Assembly (NCBI GenBank): GCA_017562135.1
Contig: QEYB01000841.1
Span: 620,001 to 684,000, forward strand
Length of the DNA stretch: 64,000 nt
Origin: Dipylidium caninum
Lineage: Eukaryota; Platyhelminthes; Cestoda; Cyclophyllidea; Dipylidiidae
Direction: 5' to 3'
In this document: piece by piece, positions 22,733-36,500 of the stretch
Layout of the letters: every line of letters starts with the position of its first letter
Numbering within the stretch: the first letter of the stretch is position 1
Made by a program: the position numbers and the translations under genes
The notes under the pieces: generated by a model
What the model was told of the DNA's origin: nothing
The model's database searches: none
Seen by the model: only the letters and a program-made list of their open reading frames with translations

Positions 22733-24213
22733 AAGATTGATAATTTTGTAAATAAAACTCTATTGAGGCAGTGATCGCTCCGCTTTTGGGGCCCTCACTT
22801 GCAGTGGTCGAATTTTGAAACGTAGAATAACACTAGCAATCAGAGGAAACAAAATCAAATACTTTAAACTGGTTCTCGCAGGTTGAAATCCCCCACCTGG
22901 CAAAAATACGGCCTGGAAATGACCGCAACATAGCCACGCCCAACAAGTGCCAAGCGCTAACCGGCCAAATTGAGATACGCGCTCGTACTTGAGGGATCAA
23001 AACCTTGAATTCAAAAAACTAAAAGATCCATGTTTGCTTGATCTGATTTCTTGGTGCCAAGAATACGAATCATGGCTGACATAATCCGTGCTATTACCAA
23101 CAAACTACTACTCTCCTTATACAACTTTTGGCCAAATTGGCCAAAATGCCTGGTAACCATAGTGATCTCACTCTTCAGCGTCCCTCGCCATATATGTAGA
23201 TTAAGTTGCAAAGTCACTATGTCGGGGCTGTCCTTCACAGCCTTGTTGTTATTATACAATCAAGCCAGAGTACCAAAGGGGTAGGAATAATACACCTTGG
23301 AATTACAAACTGTACATGTTGAGTACCCTACCCATTACCTGAATATGCATACAGACATGCTTCTCCGCTTATCTCCATTTCATCAACTTAGATATGTATA
23401 GAAACTGGACTATGTTGTTTGATAAACCAAACTAATCCTACGTGATACGTTATTTTACCGTTAAAGCTCGCATCTACAGTGTGTAATAAAACAAGTTTTT
23501 TAGCATTTAGCTCTCAATATGTCAAAGCGAACTATAAAAATATCAATTTTGTATAGATTGCTGCGAAATGCGCAGTATTCATAACAGTGCGTTTTGAGTT
23601 CGTTTCACTACTGTACTGCGTTGTGACCGAGAGGAACTAAATTGTTGCCGATGCATATAACGGTTGGATGTTAGCTGGTACCGTGCGGCAAATGTCACGC
23701 CACTGAGCTTGAGTAAATTACCACAGGAAATAAGCGCCAGTGTGCATTAGAAAATATAGCTGATAGGTGAGTAACCTGTAGAGCGCATGCCAAACAACTC
23801 CCTTATTATTATTTTTAGTCTCGAGCTAAATGCAGAAACGAATAATCCACTCCTCTTTTCTTCTTCTCTCTTCTGCGCTCTATCAAACCCTGCGCGTTTT
23901 CTCATAACTGTGTTAACCCCTAACTAAAAGAATCATTCCTAAATAGGTAATTTTATATTTCCTAAAAATAGCAGTAATAATTCAAAAGGGGGGAAAATAA
24001 ATGTAAATCACTAACACAGTGCAGCAGCACAACATCAGTACAAGGAGGAATGACAATTTGCAGTATAATTAGGTGAAATCAAGCCTTAATTCGGAGAAGA
24101 GTAATAACAACACCAAAATTGAAATCGCATTAGGCTCGGGAGTAGGGGATTATATCACAGGTTGAGAAATCGCAGACTAGGGTATTTCAAGCGACTGGAA
24201 CGACTTCACTGTA
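22733..24213. other. Intergenic between MRPS9 and NCAM-like gene
   Basis: It may hold the 5' exon and promoter of MRPS9. A basic, mitochondrial-presequence-like frame on the minus strand starts at 23133, but its linkage is unproven. No other coding signal was found. Confidence 0.4.
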
Positions 24214-24554
24214 TCATAGCAACCACTGATATTGTCCCATCAACACAGCAAGCATGATGAGGGTCAGTTTATCCTCAACACGTCTCCCGCAATCTCCATG
24301 AAGGTACTGACTAATTGGCTCGCCCAAAAGCTTCCCAGAGGTTCCAATCAACTCAGAGGTCTGGAATACCACGACGTAGGGCGTTGATTGGCCCACGGAG
24401 TTCTGACCCACCAGATTCACCTCATAGGAGGATCCGGGCTGAAGACTCTTAATCCGGTACATGCCTTCTACACCATGGCGAGTTCTCCTGTCAGCGTCTC
24501 GGGAGAGCACATCGAAGACGGTCCAGGTTCCCAAAGCGGTGATATGCCTTTGTG
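24214..24554 (-). CDS. NCAM-like exon: second half of FNIII-2 and GPI-type tail
   Basis: Terminal exon. The acceptor TTGCCAG precedes 24554, and joining phase 1 restores the frame WRPAQRH. It encodes the rest of the second FNIII domain, including SLQPGSSYEVNLVGQNSVG, then a hydrophilic stretch and a hydrophobic end KLTLIMLAVLMGQYQWLL (residues 853-870) directly followed by the stop. Small residues HGDCG (843-847) upstream are a plausible omega region. This is the layout of a GPI attachment signal, as in GPI-anchored NCAM and fasciclin II forms. The hydrophobic end is interrupted by polar residues, so anchor type is inferred. Confidence 0.8.
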
Positions 24555-27500
24555 CTGGCAACAGATGAGGAAGACGGAAAAGTCAGGCCTGTTGTTGCAC
24601 CCCTTTCTAGATTCTACCTTACTAAAAGCTTACCCAACTCCTCTTGGTTGAAATAAAAGTAAGATATTGATAAAAGTACGAAAGCTGACACCAAATCAAT
24701 TGAAACCCTTTGCCTGACAAGGTCGGTAAACACACGGCATCGCTTCACTTTCCTCGAGCTGTGAGAATATTCTTACAAGATAACATCGATGGTATGTGAA
24801 TGCTCCAGGGTCTACTCAGCAGTTCGCAACCACACCAAATGAATATTCGAGCCTACAAGAGTCTGCATAAGAGTACAAATTCGCTTTGTATGTCATCTGC
24901 ATCCACCTTCCCCGTTATTCTAATCCCTGGGAGCCAAACGAACAAACTCCTAGGGGGTGGAAGACTGAAAGGAGCCTTCAATTGCCCTCTTCTGTACATA
25001 AAAGTGCGACCAAAATGAGTTTAGAATGCTTATTTCGAGTGATATCATAACTCCTTGAGGCTCTTTTGCCTCCTCACGGCTCAGAAGGCAAAAAAGCGGT
25101 AAACTGTGCATTTATGCACAATATAATACGATGGGGAGGTGGAATTGCAGCATTGGGGGAAAAACAGACATGCCACAAGAAATAAATAAATGTTTGTTAA
25201 TTCACTGAAGGGACACTGTTTAACGGGAGGTGCCATGGCGTTTTGGAGACCTGAAAATTCCACCTTATTTTGTTGAGACTTTTTGAACGACATTTCGTGT
25301 GGCAACACTACGTGGCCACCATCTCATTCGACCTCAGTAGCAAATTTCGCTTACACTTCGCCATAAAGGCGCTGGAAGGTGTTGAATTTTAAGTAGTGCG
25401 CCCAACAGAAATGCCAAAACCGGCTCGTAGCCGACCCGATGGTGGCCCAGCAGGCAGCGGTGAAGCAAATGAACAGACATGTGACCAGAGACAGGGTCAG
25501 GCCATCTTCACTTCGATGTAAGGCAGGTGGCCGTCGAATGAAATCATGGGAGTGAGAAAACAGGGAAAACCCTCAAATGGGAACGTTGGATGCCTTTGGT
25601 CGCCTCACTTCCATCATTTCTCCAATCTACGTAGTCGTTGGAATCCTAAAAAACCGCTTTGCACTTTCTCTCCGCTTTACTTTTTACTCGAGAAGAGACT
25701 TCACGTATGTTTGAGCATTTTAAATAGGCACCGACGACAGTTAATCCACGTTAGTCTCCACCGACTATTCGTTCTCGTGACACAATGAAAAGGTCTGAGG
25801 GCTAAAATGTAAAGTGTCAAAGATCTCCGCCACCCCTTCCACCGGATGCAGTGGGTCAGCATGTTCAAGGAGGAAGTCAAAGGCGACTAACTCCTCAAAT
25901 ATACGCGGTTTCGCTGCTCACTTTTGCCACTTTCCGTCATCAGTGAAGTCAGTAGATGCGAATGGAAGACGCATTTAATGACTGCAGGGAGTAAGTAGGC
26001 AGGAAAAAGTAGGTAGGCGATATTCTGAGACTCCCCGTCCAGGCCATGGCGCCAATGGGGCGGGAGTGAATGAGCGTGTCGGCCAAAAAGGGCCACAGTC
26101 ACCGGAATGTATGTCCAACCGATTTGTTCAATTGAAAGTCAGTGGGAAGGCCACGGAAGAGCCGCGTGATCCGAGTTTAGTCGGTTTTTTTTACTCTTCC
26201 CCCAAAAAAGTGGTCCATTATGATCTCAAAGGCGTTCTGAGCGTGGAAATTCGGACAAAGTAGGCGTGATTTGGTTGTCGCTAGGTCAGGAGACCAATTT
26301 CCATGGAAGATTCGAGTGGCCTATCAACTGACTGTCGGAGAATTCGGCGGCATCTACACGCAGAGAGCAGTGAATTTACCAAATTGTCACCAACTTTAGT
26401 TTATGATGGTATCCAAGACGCATTCTCCACTTGTCACTCAGAATGACACTCAGCGAAGCGTTTAGCTCCAAACCCTTGGCAAACACGAGTTCTTCTACGC
26501 ATGAATTATGAGAAGCTAGTCACCTCATTGAGAGCTTATTTGACCCATCAAGGCGGAAATGTCACGTCAGGAGCCTCCTTGACGTTGCAGGATGGTGGAC
26601 GATTAGAAGCGGAGGTGCGAGGAACGACTCTCACTGGAAGATGACGTCGTCTTCTCCAGTAGTCATAATGGCTGATCGACTGAGTAAAATACGTCAAATA
26701 CCCTCACCCGAGCGGCTAAGACAGCCTGAGGAGTGACGGCGGAGGATTCTTCCTACAATTACTCTATCTCGCAAGCCATAAAATCGCTCCATTGAGATTG
26801 GCTGACTTTTAAGGCCGTTAAACTGTCGGGCAGATATTAGAGGCAATTGAAAGTGGAAGCAGACCTCCTTCTCCTAAATGAGTTTTATATCGCCTCATTG
26901 TGCCACCACTCACCGAGAACCGCGGCTTTTTCGACATGAGGCAGCAGGAACGAGGAATTGCACGACTTCGATGCAAAATTTACGAGCTCTTCCATTGTCC
27001 TCGTCCTCCGTAAGGGCGCCTTTTTAACTCATCCAGTGAAAAAGCAGAGTAAAGTGGCATTTTCAACACTTTTTACGGCAGACGTGAGAAGGGAAAAAAA
27101 GAAAAGAAAGTGGTTTTGTGTGAACCTCCTCGTCAACCTCAGCATTATTAGGGATGCTAGTGAACGAAACGCTGGACAACATTGAAGAAATTCCGAAGGG
27201 AAAAAAGGAAAAAAAATTGGCATACTCCTAGATTAATTTGTATCTTTTTCTGAGTTTCCCATAAAATTGGGGACTCCATCACCTTTCACCTGTCAAGATA
27301 TTGCTTGTGGTGCGATCAAAATGTCAAATGTTGAGGGCGTTGGATTGAGGTGGCTCGAGACAAATCGCTCAACTCGCATTTTACCACCTCAACAAGATTA
27401 TTCCACTTTTGGCCCTCAGAGACACACAACGACGGGCGGAGGCGGAGATTTTGCCTCTCCCTTCCCTCCAAAGCGTTCAGCTCGGGCAAAGTTAATCGAC

Positions 27501-30500
27501 TCTTTCACCTTTTAAAGTTAACTCGGGTGATAAAGCCGCAGCGTCTTCCGTAAAGATGGTCTGTTTGACGAATGCGTTGAGACGGTGAAATAAGGCGACT
27601 TTTTTGTGCGTGTTAGTCGGTGGATAAACTACTTTTCCAGCAACATTCTATGCGTATACAGAGGCCAGGCTGGTAAATATGAGGATAGAAATGATTAAAT
27701 TTCACTCTAAGATGTAAATTTGTTCCCTTGCCTGTCGACAAGCCGACTAACCTGGTCTCCACGCGGTTTCCACCGGACGAATCTTAATTTTGTACATGAT
27801 TACTGGCGATCCACCATCCGATTCGAGAATCCAGCGCACCAAATAATCCGAAGACGTCACATCTGAATCCGTTGCAATCAACTTCAACTTGGGGACTCCA
27901 ATTTTTTGTGTCATAACCTTTAAGAGGCAAAGGAGTGAAAAATAATGAATTATTCGACTTTTTTGTCCATTATTCGAATCCCAGTGAGATGTTAATTTTT
28001 AGGCAAAAAGGGAGGAAATCTCCGCGCCATAATCCTGCAGCCTTTTGAACTGGAATATATTGCCCCGTGGTCTGTTCATTCGTCAATGGAGTATATTGCA
28101 CTGCGTCCCACTTAATAATGCATTAGCTGCCGCCATTATTACATATTTGTTGGCGCTAACGCTTAAGAAGGCGATTTTCTATAAGTTCAACTTTTGAAAG
28201 TGGCGCAGTATTTCACCGCGTCAAAGGAAAAAACGGAAGTCGCCACTCTTGGCTAGTAACTATTTATGTAGTTTGACAGAATGAGAAGGTACTGCCAGGA
28301 AATTGAGTTTTTACAAATATTTTATGCGAAATACAACTTTCTCGGCGAGTGCGGTTGTTGTATTGTTAAAATGAAGCACGTGGAGCCCAAACCAGGATAT
28401 TAAAAGCAGTAATGATTTTATGAAGTGCAGGCTGAGAAGTTGGAGGTGACTTATACTTCGATTGAGAATGTTTGGAAATGTATTCTTATGATCTGCTAAA
28501 ACGCATTGAACAGTGTTAATGCTACACTTTTATAAAGTTTGTTAAGTGTCAAGAGCAGTTAAAAACGTGTTCCATTTACATTCTACACTACTAATGAATT
28601 CGTAAGTTTTTTATTAAGTTTTGAGACACAGAAGAGCTGGTAAGGTGGGATTCCCAAACAATTGCCACGAGAACCAATCAGAACTAAAGAAAACTGACCA
28701 ATAGCATTTCAGATGCCGAATGGAGGCATGCGAGCACTTAGAACAATTTTTTTCTCTAAAAAGGACTCTGGTGCCTGATTTCTAAGCCTTGTTGCCTATA
28801 TTGTAGCACCTATACTAGTCGTTTCAATAAATGCAACAAAAAACTCAGAATTTAATGTGGAACCTGTAAATAAGTGTTGGGTCCACGGCCAGCCGAAGTG
28901 ACAGCAGATAGGGCAAATTTGTAAAAGTGATTTGGTGTGAGGTCTGGCAGTCGAACAACTCTTCGTCCCGGCAAATAGGCGAAGGGTCCGTGAAAACGTT
29001 CATTTGGCGATGGTTGGATGCGCAATTCGTAGTGGGTTAGAGGCAGTCCTCCAGTCTCCTTCGGCGGTATCACACAAAGCTCCACCAGCGTAGCCTCCAC
29101 CTGAATGCCGAAGAAATGAGTACATGTCTCTTAAAGCCCCGCACCATATGGGGAAGAGGACAAATACACCTTGACATTGTCCGGAAATTAAATTAGGTCA
29201 CAAAAAAGCCCCTTGAGGTCATTCATACAATAAGAAGCGTAGTTTTAATTTAGGATATCGTGGCATTTTTACCAAACACCCCTTTAAATGCGTTAGGTGT
29301 TAAGTTAAATCCGTCAAGCTAAGTGGTTCCGCCATTAATGTCAAGCTGCAAGTAGGAGACAACATTCAAAATTCCTATTAGGAGGGAAAGTGTGGCACAC
29401 CTCGACTGCTGTCATTCGTCGGGACTGTGACTTTCAAGTACCACTTAGCCCCACATGGCTGCTACTTTCAGGGCGTAATTACCGGTTATCAAACGCCATT
29501 TCGACACGCTTTATGATGAAATATGCCTGCAATTTCATGTCGCCTCTGTGGATGTCTCACCACAATGGCTAATTTCACGATGACACAAGCCACTTGTCTT
29601 CTGTGTAAAGGCGAGGCAAGAAGAGTTTAAGGTTGCCTTCATCGTCGTCACTTTACAGGCATATCATTAAAGCAGAGTTTATTTTCTGTCGCCTTTGGGG
29701 ACAACAGAACTTTATTTAATGCAAGAAAATGTATCCCTTTTCCTGTATAGTCCAAAATCAAATTATGATTTTGACTAATCACATGAGTTTGACACTCTCT
29801 ATTTTCTCTGAATGACCTCACTGCTAAAGTCATCAACGGATGTTGTGGGCTGATGCTAAACAATCTTCTCTATCCTGGGGAGGCACGACAGGCCTCGGGA
29901 AGCTGACCACCCAACGACGATGCGTTCGTCGACTATTTGCTACTAATAAAGGCTGTCTGAGGAAGGTCGAGGATGTGTTTGACTACTCCCCTCCACTCAC
30001 CTCATCTGACGCACTAAAATTACCATTTTTAGGAGTATAAAAGACTACTCAGACTTGATTTGGTGAATAAAGTGTTCACCTGAGTGCAATTAATTTAAAC
30101 AAAATTTCTCTCTCTAAATACCCAAGGGCGATATTTGTAAGTTGAAGGAGAGAACTGTGCCCATTTCAAATTATGACATTTTCTTTGTGTGAGGTTAAAA
30201 CGTCAGATCCTCGCCAGTAGACATCAACATTTCCGCACACAATTTAATGTTAAATGATTTATTTTTCCACTGTTGCCAAAACAAATCGTTAAATCCTACC
30301 TAATCGCACGTCAAGTGGAATTCATTGGAACTTAAAAAACACCTTTTTTCGGAACTCAGAATCTCACACTTAGACGTGCAAGATCGACAGGAGGGAAATT
30401 TACTGTTTTAGGGATTAAATCAGGCCAATTAATCAAATACGCAAATAAGTTCTTCCTGCTCAACCTCAGGTCCTACAATCCGAAGGAGGAATTAATTAAA

Positions 30501-33500
30501 ACTCTAAGGCGCTTTGTAATTAAAAGGAAGGCTACCTGTGGAAAGGTAATTTTCCGAGTTTAATGGCAAAGGGAACACTTTCGCAGAGTTGCGAACCTCC
30601 GCACTCCGAGATCAGTCTCAGCAGTTGGAGTTGGCCTTAAATCACTGCTGCCTCTGCCACTTTATCAGACAGCTTGTCGGTGGTTAAAACCGCACAACTA
30701 CCTATTAATTCACGTGAAAGTCCTGAAATAAGTGAAAGACCAACATATCTGCAGTCTCGTCTGTCAGGAAAGCGACTTTAGTATATGTGATCTAACCTTT
30801 TTGATTTTTTTAATTCCCTTGCCTTCGATGAGGCGTGGATTTGAAGTCCTGAGACGCATGAGGTGACGATCACTTCGTGAGGATGACAGGCTTGGCAATT
30901 TACAGTCAGGACTCATCATCTCAGAAACTATTGCTTTTTGACGGAAAAGTGGCCAAAAGGCGGAAGAATTTTCGGGTCTAAGAGAAGGGAAGGGAGGACG
31001 GTGGAGAATTTCGCCTTTAACTTTAGGCCGAGTTAAAATTTGGCATATGAAATATATCGAAACGACTTTCCACCATTAAAATTAAGGAAAAGTTTGAGGC
31101 TGTTATTAGTAAAGAGGAGATAAGTTGGATGACGAAGTGGATTTTAAGACCGAATGGCACCACTAAACTCGGTAAACCGGACAAGTGAATCAAGCCAAAA
31201 GACGTTGAAGCGGCTTGGGGGTTCCGGTAGCTCCAAATTGAATGCTTTTGTCATGGCCATCATGTTTAAGTTTGATTTTTAGACAAAGTTGCAAATATAG
31301 TTCTGCAAACAGTCAAGTACCACTTCCACGCATGTGAATTATGAGGATTTGATGAGCGAGAATCTCAATTTGAGGGGTTTTAATACCAATATTTGCCGGA
31401 AAGGCAATAGAACCTGGGCAGTTTGTATTATCGCCAACACATTTTGCACTTTTGGCAGAGGAGCGGTCAAGGAGCGGTCGGGGACGGGGCTGGGCAGGAC
31501 ACGGAGGCAAGGAAGAGGGTGTGGAGGGAAGACTTTTCTACCTACAGGCCACCACTCCGCGCTAATGGGAGTAACCCCTAACGCAAACGTGCAAGTGGGG
31601 GTGGATTGTGAGAAGAAATGGCGAAGTTTGAGATTAAACGCCCCAAATTTGCTCACTTCGACGAGAGGCTCATTCATTCTCACTTCTCATCCACACGCAG
31701 AGAATTTCGATGGTCCTGAATTACACTAACAATGGTAGATTGCAAACACGATAAGACTTTATGATCGGCAGGAGTTTAAATGGTTGAAAAGAGTGAAAAG
31801 TTTTGCCGAAGTATATTGTTAAAACAGCACTCACATAAAATATCCCCTCCATTTTACACACACGACAAAGGCATAATTAACCAAATATGTCGCTTGCGCT
31901 TTTCTGCTTGCGGATAAAATAAATAAGTTTTTGAAGAAGAGTCCAAGTGAAACAACTCGCTACCGTAGTTGAAAGCTATCAGTGAAGGAGACACCGGTAC
32001 CTATTTTTTAGACCGCGTAAAAGTCTCTCGGCTACCATTCACCGTCAGCAAATAGGCATCTTTTTTGAAAGGTAGAATGACAGTCTTCGTCTTCGGGGAG
32101 AACGACTGGTCAGAAAGATTTTGTGGTGAGAAACACAGACGTGTCACAATTTCATGTGTCACGGTGAGTGTAATCGCGCCTAGGGAGAGTGGCCACATGC
32201 CTACTGACTGGCTTATAAAAGGGTGTCCGACATAACGTCTTATAATAGCTTCTGATTCCAGGTATTCCGAACACCTCTCCTTCAAATAAGAATCTCTAAG
32301 GCAGGTTTATGAGAGTCGTAAACGTTGGATGACGAAGTGAGACATAACGAGACTCTCAGCTGAAAAGGTACATAGATTGAGTAAACAACCTTCCCTATTT
32401 CTCTGAGGGCAAACTTCTTCTATAGTTTGGCGAGTAAAATCCCCAATTTGTTTGACAGTTTCATCTCCCTTCATCTCGATGTAACTGGCAATTGAGGACC
32501 TTAAACCGACCAACGCAGAAGAAGTCAATCTGCTCTACTTCGTGAGTTAGTTTGCGAAAAGACGGGTGAAAGACCTTTTATGTTTTAGGTAAGTCGAATA
32601 ATTTGTCATCTCGCTAAAATTTTGGTTCGGCAACCCCTCTTCTTCCTTCTCCTCCTCCTGCTTCTTTTATGCACCAATGAATACTAACAAAAAGTAGTCA
32701 TGTCGCCGATAACAACCACTGTCTAAGGAAAATATATCATTTCATGGGAGGAAATATCTTTGAGACAGCCACTATAAAGCCTTCCGTAGGATCGTAAACA
32801 ACTCTAATACACTGGATTTTCGTGCATCCGGTAAAAAGAAACTTCCCATGGTTTAAGAGTTCAATGTAAATCAACGGTCTCCGAAAAGATGAAGTTCTTG
32901 CTACTGACGCCTCCTTCAAAGTTTGGTTGGATTTTTAACGGAAGGAAACTGGGCCTATATCATATACACAAGTCAACACAGAGACGACAAAAAACTAGTT
33001 ACACAAAACCTTTCCTTAGTTATCTCACTGTTATTCCTGGGGTAACTTAGTAAACTTTATAGGCTGGAAATATTATTGATTAAATAAGACTTGCCCCAGG
33101 CAAAATAGATGAAGCTCCTGGGGCCTTTCCACCTAATTAGACATTGAGGTTTCTGTAGCCTGATAATTAATTTCAAAAAGTACTAGATATTCCTCTTACC
33201 TTGTAGAACCATTCAAACAAGCCTCACTCATATGGGAATTAATTACGCGGAGATTTATATATTAATAGAACAGGTACAATTAATTAAATTTAAGATCAGA
33301 AAGTTTCTAATAAGCAAATGGCCAAGATCCGAGGACTAACTATATACGCAACTGTTTATTTGCTAATAAACAATTACCGCTGGTTACTCTAAACTGCAAC
33401 TATTCAAGCTCAATGAACCAAAAAATAAACAAATTTGCAGCAAAGTTATAAAAATAGGCAGCTTTAACTTAACTATAAGATTAACAAGAAAACAATTGTA

Positions 33501-36500
33501 CGATAACATGAGAGAACCTCTAATCCACTAGTAAGCATGAATTCGAGTAAATTTGAATGGATATAAGGTGATACGACTAATACATCGCATCAAATATCTG
33601 ATTTAGAGAAATAAACCTAGAAAAGAAAAAAACGCAGATCACGTAGTGGTTCATGGAGGAGGGCAAGTTGAAATAAATTTTGCCTTATCCAAGGGCTGTG
33701 TACTGCTGCCTGCATTAAATATTCATGCACTTTCCCCCCAAGCCGGAAGATCTTGCTTGAAGCAGGGCTTCTGTGCCATGGCTTCTGTAACATGGCTTAT
33801 TCTCTCCAAGTTTCTTCACCAGCTTCCGCCAAATCGACTGTTATCCAACCTTGACGGGAGTGAGAGAGAGAAAAGGCTTTACTTTCTTGTAATGCATCAT
33901 CCCGGACAAAGAGACCAGGACGCCTTACAGGACGCCGTCATTCTGCCCTCCAACGAAGAGACAGTCGTGATAATCACTTGGGGTGGCCGAACGCACGCAG
34001 AGACCTTTCGTGTGCTCCGATAACTGACGGCCATGAATGATTCAGTGGCCCAACCAGTCTCACATTTCCATCCTGGGCACAAATAAAGGAGATAAAGCCG
34101 GGGGAAAATCTTCGTATCCATTGGACACAGTGAAGAAGGGTGTATACTGTAGCGTGGATTTCATTTCATTTCGCCGATCTCAAGGATAATCGGTGGGTTT
34201 TAGATTACTTTCAACGTCTCGCAACTGTTCACAATGTGACAGTCAAAGCAGAGGGAAGAAGCTCGCCCGACTCCACAAAATTTATGTTCAACTCACGGAG
34301 GGAAATAAAGGCGCGGCGATGCATTTCTGCGATAACTTTAGCCTTGGACCAGTGATTCGGTGAGTCTTTTCGGCTAAGCAAGTAGACGTTCACATTAAAT
34401 GCTTCAACATAAGCTCGGACGGTTATGTAGGCCTTGCCGATTCCCTTTCTTATGACAGCAGGGAAAAAAGAGGCTTCTGGACGTAACTCAACGTCCACAT
34501 ATTGGCGGAGGAGAGGAGAGGGGGCGGCAGGGAGAAGATTTTCAAAGAAAGAGGCGTAAAACTGTAATCACGGCGGATTTCATTGCCCACAAAAGTGTGG
34601 AGGGGCCAGAGAGGCTGAGTGAACAGTGTCGGCAGTTAATTACTCAGGCTTTCTCTTACCAACTCTCCCACCTACCGTGCAAGCAGTCACGTTGGGCCGA
34701 TGAGGGTGGGTGGCCAGCTTTAGCCGAACGTAGCCAGTGGCTTTGCCCAAGCGATTCTCGGCTGTACAGGAGTAGCTTCCAAAGATGCCGAAACTCCAGT
34801 ACGCGGCGGGCAGAGTCAACTCGCTCACTGATTCCTCGCCCTCTTGGTACACTCGAACGGAATATCTGTGGAGAGGAAAGTTCATTTCATTAGGGCAACA
34901 TTTATCACCATCTGAAAGGTGGAAACAGGGATCCAGGGTGGACAATTAAGCCCCCCTGGATGATGAAGCACACGCATTGTGCCCCGTGAGCTTGGCACAG
35001 GTAAAAACTTCTTCTGACTAAACAACCTGAAGACGAATCGAGTGGAAGAAGGCGTTAAAAGTGTCGTTTCAAAGTCGTGAGTGCATACAGTTCGGTAAAC
35101 TTTCAGACTGCTGAATTCCTTCATACTCCCACCAGACTGACAGCAAAATCTTTTTTGGCGAATCTCTGTCTCTGTTGTCGTCTGCGCTGGTTCAGCCTGC
35201 ATCGGCCACACTCGCTTCCGTTTCGCGTTCTTCTAAAACATCCACTTTTCGTCGCGAGCAAGCAGTCTTTCCAGAGATGGATCAACTTCGTCGATGCACC
35301 AAATGAATTTCCGTAAACTGGCAAGTGGTCCAAAGATCGAGTTTCCCTGACATAGCCAGACTTTGTTTAATTTTCCTCTCAATGTATGCATGCGACTCGT
35401 ACCCGACCTTTTCTGCAATATCACGTGTGTTGCGATCTTCTCTGACAATCTGCTTCCACGACGACCTCCATTGACGCAGGTCTCGTCGACTTCAACTGGA
35501 CCAACGGCCAAATCGTTGAACATTTGCCAGTGAAAAATCATCACAATGAAATCTCACAGACCACTTTCCACAACACTGCCTCTCTTGCTTTCTCCAAGGC
35601 TTCATTCCCTTCCACGACAAGTGGACTTCTTGCGTGTTTGCAATGCATCCATGTTTTTTCGGAGATAATGTCATATTTTAGGTCTGAAGTGCACGTCTTG
35701 TCCTTCCATTTACAAATTTTAATTAAAACCAAAAACCACACAACTAAGCGATGTAATTTTTTTACTGAATAAAGTGTGGAAGTCGGGGTAATAAGATAAC
35801 TAATGTGGGTTAAGTGCTTTGAACACTTTAAAGAAAGAAAAGAAAGTGTAAAACCTATCTGTCGACCAAATCCGCAATGACTTGGTTGTCAACACAATAC
35901 AGCCGCGGTTACGGTAGAATTGTGTAAAATTGAGAGTATGTTTTTAATCAGTACCGCATTTACCATCACAATGATAGTCGAAGATTGTAAAGACGTGAAA
36001 TTGAAGTGCAGTAAAAAAAATCTTCCCTCCCACATAACTTAGTTTTTGTTTGCGAGGCGTTCTGGTCCTTACTGAGGTGCACGTCTTTCTCTCCCATGGA
36101 TAAATTAGAATAAAAACAAAAAACAGCTAAATGAACGAGAAAAGTCCAAACAACAGGGAAAATTATAGTTTAGACGCTTGGATCAGGTTGACGAAGCAAA
36201 AGAGAGACCGCAAAATCCCTCAGTCGACAAAATTCCCAGTCACTTCGTTGCCGACCCAAAGCCAAGGTCCTATGGTGGTCGTCAGCACCACCTTTGTAAA
36301 AGAGGACTTCGGCTTGACGAGCAGGTCACACTGCCGACAGCAATAAAGGCACACAGTGTGGGTATCTAAACATGTCGCTAGTTTACACTTCCATTAAGTT
36401 GCACTACTGTTAAAGTGACGACATGATTTCAGTAGTCTCATGTCTTCTTTCAGTGGAAGAAATTTGATGGATGAAATAGGAAAATAAAAAGTTTTCAAAA

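Noticed and set aside
35233..35544. EVDETCVNGG peptide resembling an ISXO2/Merlin transposase
   Set aside because: The other frame of the same DNA gives a better ordered mariner series (linker, second helix, DEKW), so the Merlin-like match is taken as coincidence.
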